Below are positions 61,090 through 64,000 of a stretch of DNA of 64,000 bases, one piece after another. The position numbers and the translations under genes are program-made. Origin of the DNA: Fasciola hepatica (taxonomy: Eukaryota; Platyhelminthes; Trematoda; Plagiorchiida; Fasciolidae); assembly GCA_948099385.1 (NCBI GenBank), contig CANUEZ040000129.1, positions 2,356,001-2,420,000 on the forward strand, read 5' to 3'. The notes under the pieces were generated by a model. It had not been told where the DNA came from and did not search any database. It saw nothing but the letters and a program-made list of their open reading frames with translations. The first letter of the stretch is position 1. Each line of letters opens with the position of its first letter.

Positions 61090-64000
61090 AGAAAAAGAAA
61101 CCGGTGGTTATTCATCATTAATAAATTGAAAAGTATACGCCCTAAAACTCTAGGGACCTCCAATGGATCTAACAAACCCCTGCCCATGATTGGTGTTTAT
61201 TCCATGTCTATGTTCATGATCTTTTGTCTAATGTCTACTATGTAATCTGTAAATGGCTTGAGAATGAATTACTGAAAAACAATTGTTTCGCCAATTTGGA
61301 CTTCTATAAGAGAAATAGTTGTTTAAAAACAAATCATCTTTTGGACTAATAAGCAAATAAACAATATTTTTAAACGGTTTCATGTCTTCTTTCGTGATTT
61401 TTGGTTTCATGGATCAAGAGCTCACAGAAGAATTGATGTCATGCTTGACCATGATTCTGTTATAAATTTGTCGTCAATTTTTGTGATACGGGAATATGAA
61501 CAGAAGCTCCGACTGCACATTCTTGTGACAAATGCCCCCTATAAGGTGCAGATACAACATGACCGCACGGAAACTCTAAAGTCTATTAGAAATCAAACAA
61601 TTCATCGATGGTAAGGTCGGACAGGGTGTGAAGGTCACACATTTTATCTTGATTTGTTTAGACGAAGTGACCAGGGGGTCAACGGTGGATGAATTATTTG
61701 AGGTATGCCGACGTGGGAAAGTAATTGGCTTCCCGATCACGCTAATGTGTGGATGGGTGACTATACTATGCTAAAAGTGGGTTGAGAAACTATCAGACAG
61801 ATTTGACAAACTATCACATGAAATTGGTAAGCTGTCATTTCATTTTGAGAACCAAGCCTCTTTCGTGTAGCGCACCTTATTGGCCAACTGGACGCATGTC
61901 TCCCTAGCCGATGATTAGTCGCTGCGACAAACTTTCTCCCTACACCCTTTCTGGGCCCAAACAGCACAGATCTCAGTTGTGCGTTATGTCGCGCTCACGG
62001 ACGAACGATAAACTGGTGGATCGGTGGGGCCGAGATTTGGGCGAGACTACCAAGCGTAGTGACATCCAAATGGCGTGGTTGCATTCTAGCCCTTCTTTTG
62101 TCTTCATGAATTTCCGTGTTTACCTTTCTTTTCTGCTGCTTTGCTCGTGATGCTTCTATCCATTTTGCTTTCGGCTAGACGATGCTGTGAAGTAGTAACC
62201 GAAATCACAGCACAAAATTGCGAAATAAATAGCTGAAAGAATTGAACCGGTGAATTGAGACAGATAAAAACTACATCGTGCAGTGGAGCACGTGAAGTAA
62301 GCCGTTTAAAGCCAATCCAGATAATCTAACGATCACTTGTGTGTGTGCGAGAGAGACAGAGAGAGAGTGGAGTGAGTGAGTGAGTGAGCGGCAGTCCCGC
62401 ATACTGGGTCTGGATGAGTTCCATTTGGTAAGACTCGGTGGATGTGCACTGCACTGCTCTGCACTGAGGCTGACTGGAAGAACCAGTTACACAACGCCAC
62501 CATGTTTTCAATGTGGAGTGGAGCGTTGATGCTGCATGATGAATCATCATCCCTGAATTAAGATAAACTGGCAGTCGATTCAGTATGCTCACAGTCAACC
62601 GACTGCAGCAACTATTTGCTATATTTTATGATGATACAGTTGTCTGTGTTTATAAGTCCCATCATAGTTTCGGATATTTGCACCATACTCACCTATTTAA
62701 TTATCTGCGAGTTGACAGCTGAACCAGAGCATCAAAAGATTTCACCCACATCGTTGCTATTTTTTGTTCAAATGGATCAAGAGAGATTTAAAATTTTGGA
62801 CATGGTAAAAGTGGATCAACTATTAACATGTTTATCTAAATGAGCAACTGTGCCCCGTTCATGAGCTACGGTGAGACTCTCTCAATTTAGGTATCCAATA
62901 TTCACCAAACAACTAGAATCGATCCACGCCGTTTAACACTCGTTAGTAATGAATACTTGTAACAGAAGTACACGATTCGGAAAATGCACCTGTAAGCAAT
63001 TATAGTTCTTTTAGTTAAATCTGTTAATACAGTGTTGTATTGCATTCAAAAAAGCTTGATTTTTATTCGCGTAACCTGTAATAGATTTAAAAAAATCTAG
63101 ATCCCAGAAAACCACAGTTTTTAAGAAAAACACGTACTGTCAAAATTCCGATAGTATTCACAACTGCGGGTTTGTACACGTGATCTGCATGCCAAAACCT
63201 TCGCCGAATTCGATTCTAGCATATTAACCTCTGGGAGAAGGCATAATTGATCACGCGAACCAATCACACTGACGTTTCGACTATGAGAAGCATCGGACGA
63301 AAGTGTTTGGTTAAAACATGAATGTATAAATACATATATAAATGGAATCGATGATAACTATCTATGAACATTAACTGCGTAGATTAACCGGTTATTCAAC
63401 TTATGTGTAATTCATCAATAGCCGCTCAGTTTCGCCGATGCTTGGAAATGCTCCATACCTGAATCACTTTTCCAATGATAGAACAAACGGTATACTTACA
63501 TTCTTGTTTTGTTTTACAGAATCCACAGAATATATTAGGAGCGCGGCTTCCTGTTAAAAAATGCGTACTGTTCATGTGCCAAAGATTTAGTGTGTTGTTT
63601 AATTCCGATTTCAAACCGGAGCGTTCAATTTTGACTTTCAAGAACATTTGCAGTGGTGAATTGTATGATTTAAATGGTGTTCCAAGGTACCGCGTGCTCC
63701 ACAAGAAGTATATAATGCACTGAAGATTGGAACACTGACCATCAAAGGGAATATGGAGCACGTGCACGAACACATCTCGTTTCAGGGAACATCACTCAAC
63801 TCTTAGTGTAACGGTCAGGTTATAGGCTGCCGTGTTGATGTTTAATAAATGTAAGTGTGGGGATGCGTCGAGACACTTGCTGAGCTTTGGGCTGATGGAA
63901 TTTATTTTTTGGCCTTTTAGGAGGATTGTATGCAACCCCCGGGAGATCACTGTCACAACAAGGAGAATACTCCTGCAGACGTGATCATTTTGTAAACAGC
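61090..64000. other. Intron or upstream sequence of RTEL1, no exon found
   Basis: I looked on the minus strand for the Fe-S segment (CxxH, SREQLC, CHFYNN) that should precede exon 61080-60996 and did not find it. A GA/GT-rich run lies at 62335-62390. A plus-strand frame at 63475-63723 follows a TTTTACAG but is not recognisable. Nothing else supported. Confidence 0.5.

Noticed and set aside
63475..63723. Plus-strand frame after TTTTACAG, possible exon of another gene
   Set aside because: No recognisable domain, no partner exon, and the splice signal alone is weak evidence.
61090..64000. Search for the first RTEL1 exons (Walker A, first three Fe-S cysteines)
   Set aside because: No matching minus-strand peptide with suitable splice sites was found; they are presumed to lie beyond the right edge.

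Overview
This is eukaryotic DNA, most likely from a digenean trematode (a parasitic flatworm). The evidence is one vertebrate-like gene split into short exons by very long introns, several RTE-type LINE families of the kind common in flukes, a Penelope-like element, a short-LTR Ty3/gypsy element, tRNA-derived SINEs and long (AT)n runs. Species cannot be fixed from the sequence.

The backbone is a single minus-strand gene, RTEL1 (an XPD/FANCJ-family iron-sulfur DNA helicase acting at telomeres, D-loops and replication forks). I traced 20 coding exons from 61080 down to a stop at 1982-1984. Reading phase matches at every checked junction from 61080 to 6542. The exons carry the last Fe-S cysteine, the DEAH box, motif III (LTSGTL), motif IV (FFPSY), motif V (RGRASEG), motif VI ([15 protein letters not shown]), a harmonin-homology domain and a C-terminal C3HC4 RING finger. 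The N-terminus (Walker A and the first three Fe-S cysteines) was not found and probably lies beyond base 64000. The visible coding part is about 960 codons over 59 kb, so introns make up about 95% of the locus.

Everything else recognised from 1982 to 61080 is intronic. From left to right: a LINE endonuclease piece at the left edge (downstream of the gene); (AT)n and a 301-bp tandem repeat with an inverted arm (3.9-5.2 kb); a Penelope-like element in two opposed pieces (9.6-10.3 kb); LINE family A, minus copy (13.0-16.9 kb); LINE family B, minus copy joined to a family-A 5' fragment (21.4-23.45 kb); LINE family C (26.2-29.0 kb); a possible LTR (about 30.5 kb); family A, plus copy (33.4-37.3 kb); a 71-bp-arm hairpin (42.6 kb); family B, plus copy (42.9-45.6 kb); a 0.73-kb element with roughly 95-bp terminal inverted repeats (46.0-46.7 kb); a gypsy element between ~200-bp LTRs (51.1-54.7 kb); and several tRNA-like SINEs.

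The arrangement most worth a second look is that LINE families A and B each occur once sense and once antisense within introns of the same transcript. The pre-mRNA therefore contains two sets of long, near-identical inverted repeats bracketing defined exon blocks. Both copies of each family also share the same inactivating defects, which suggests already-defective source elements.
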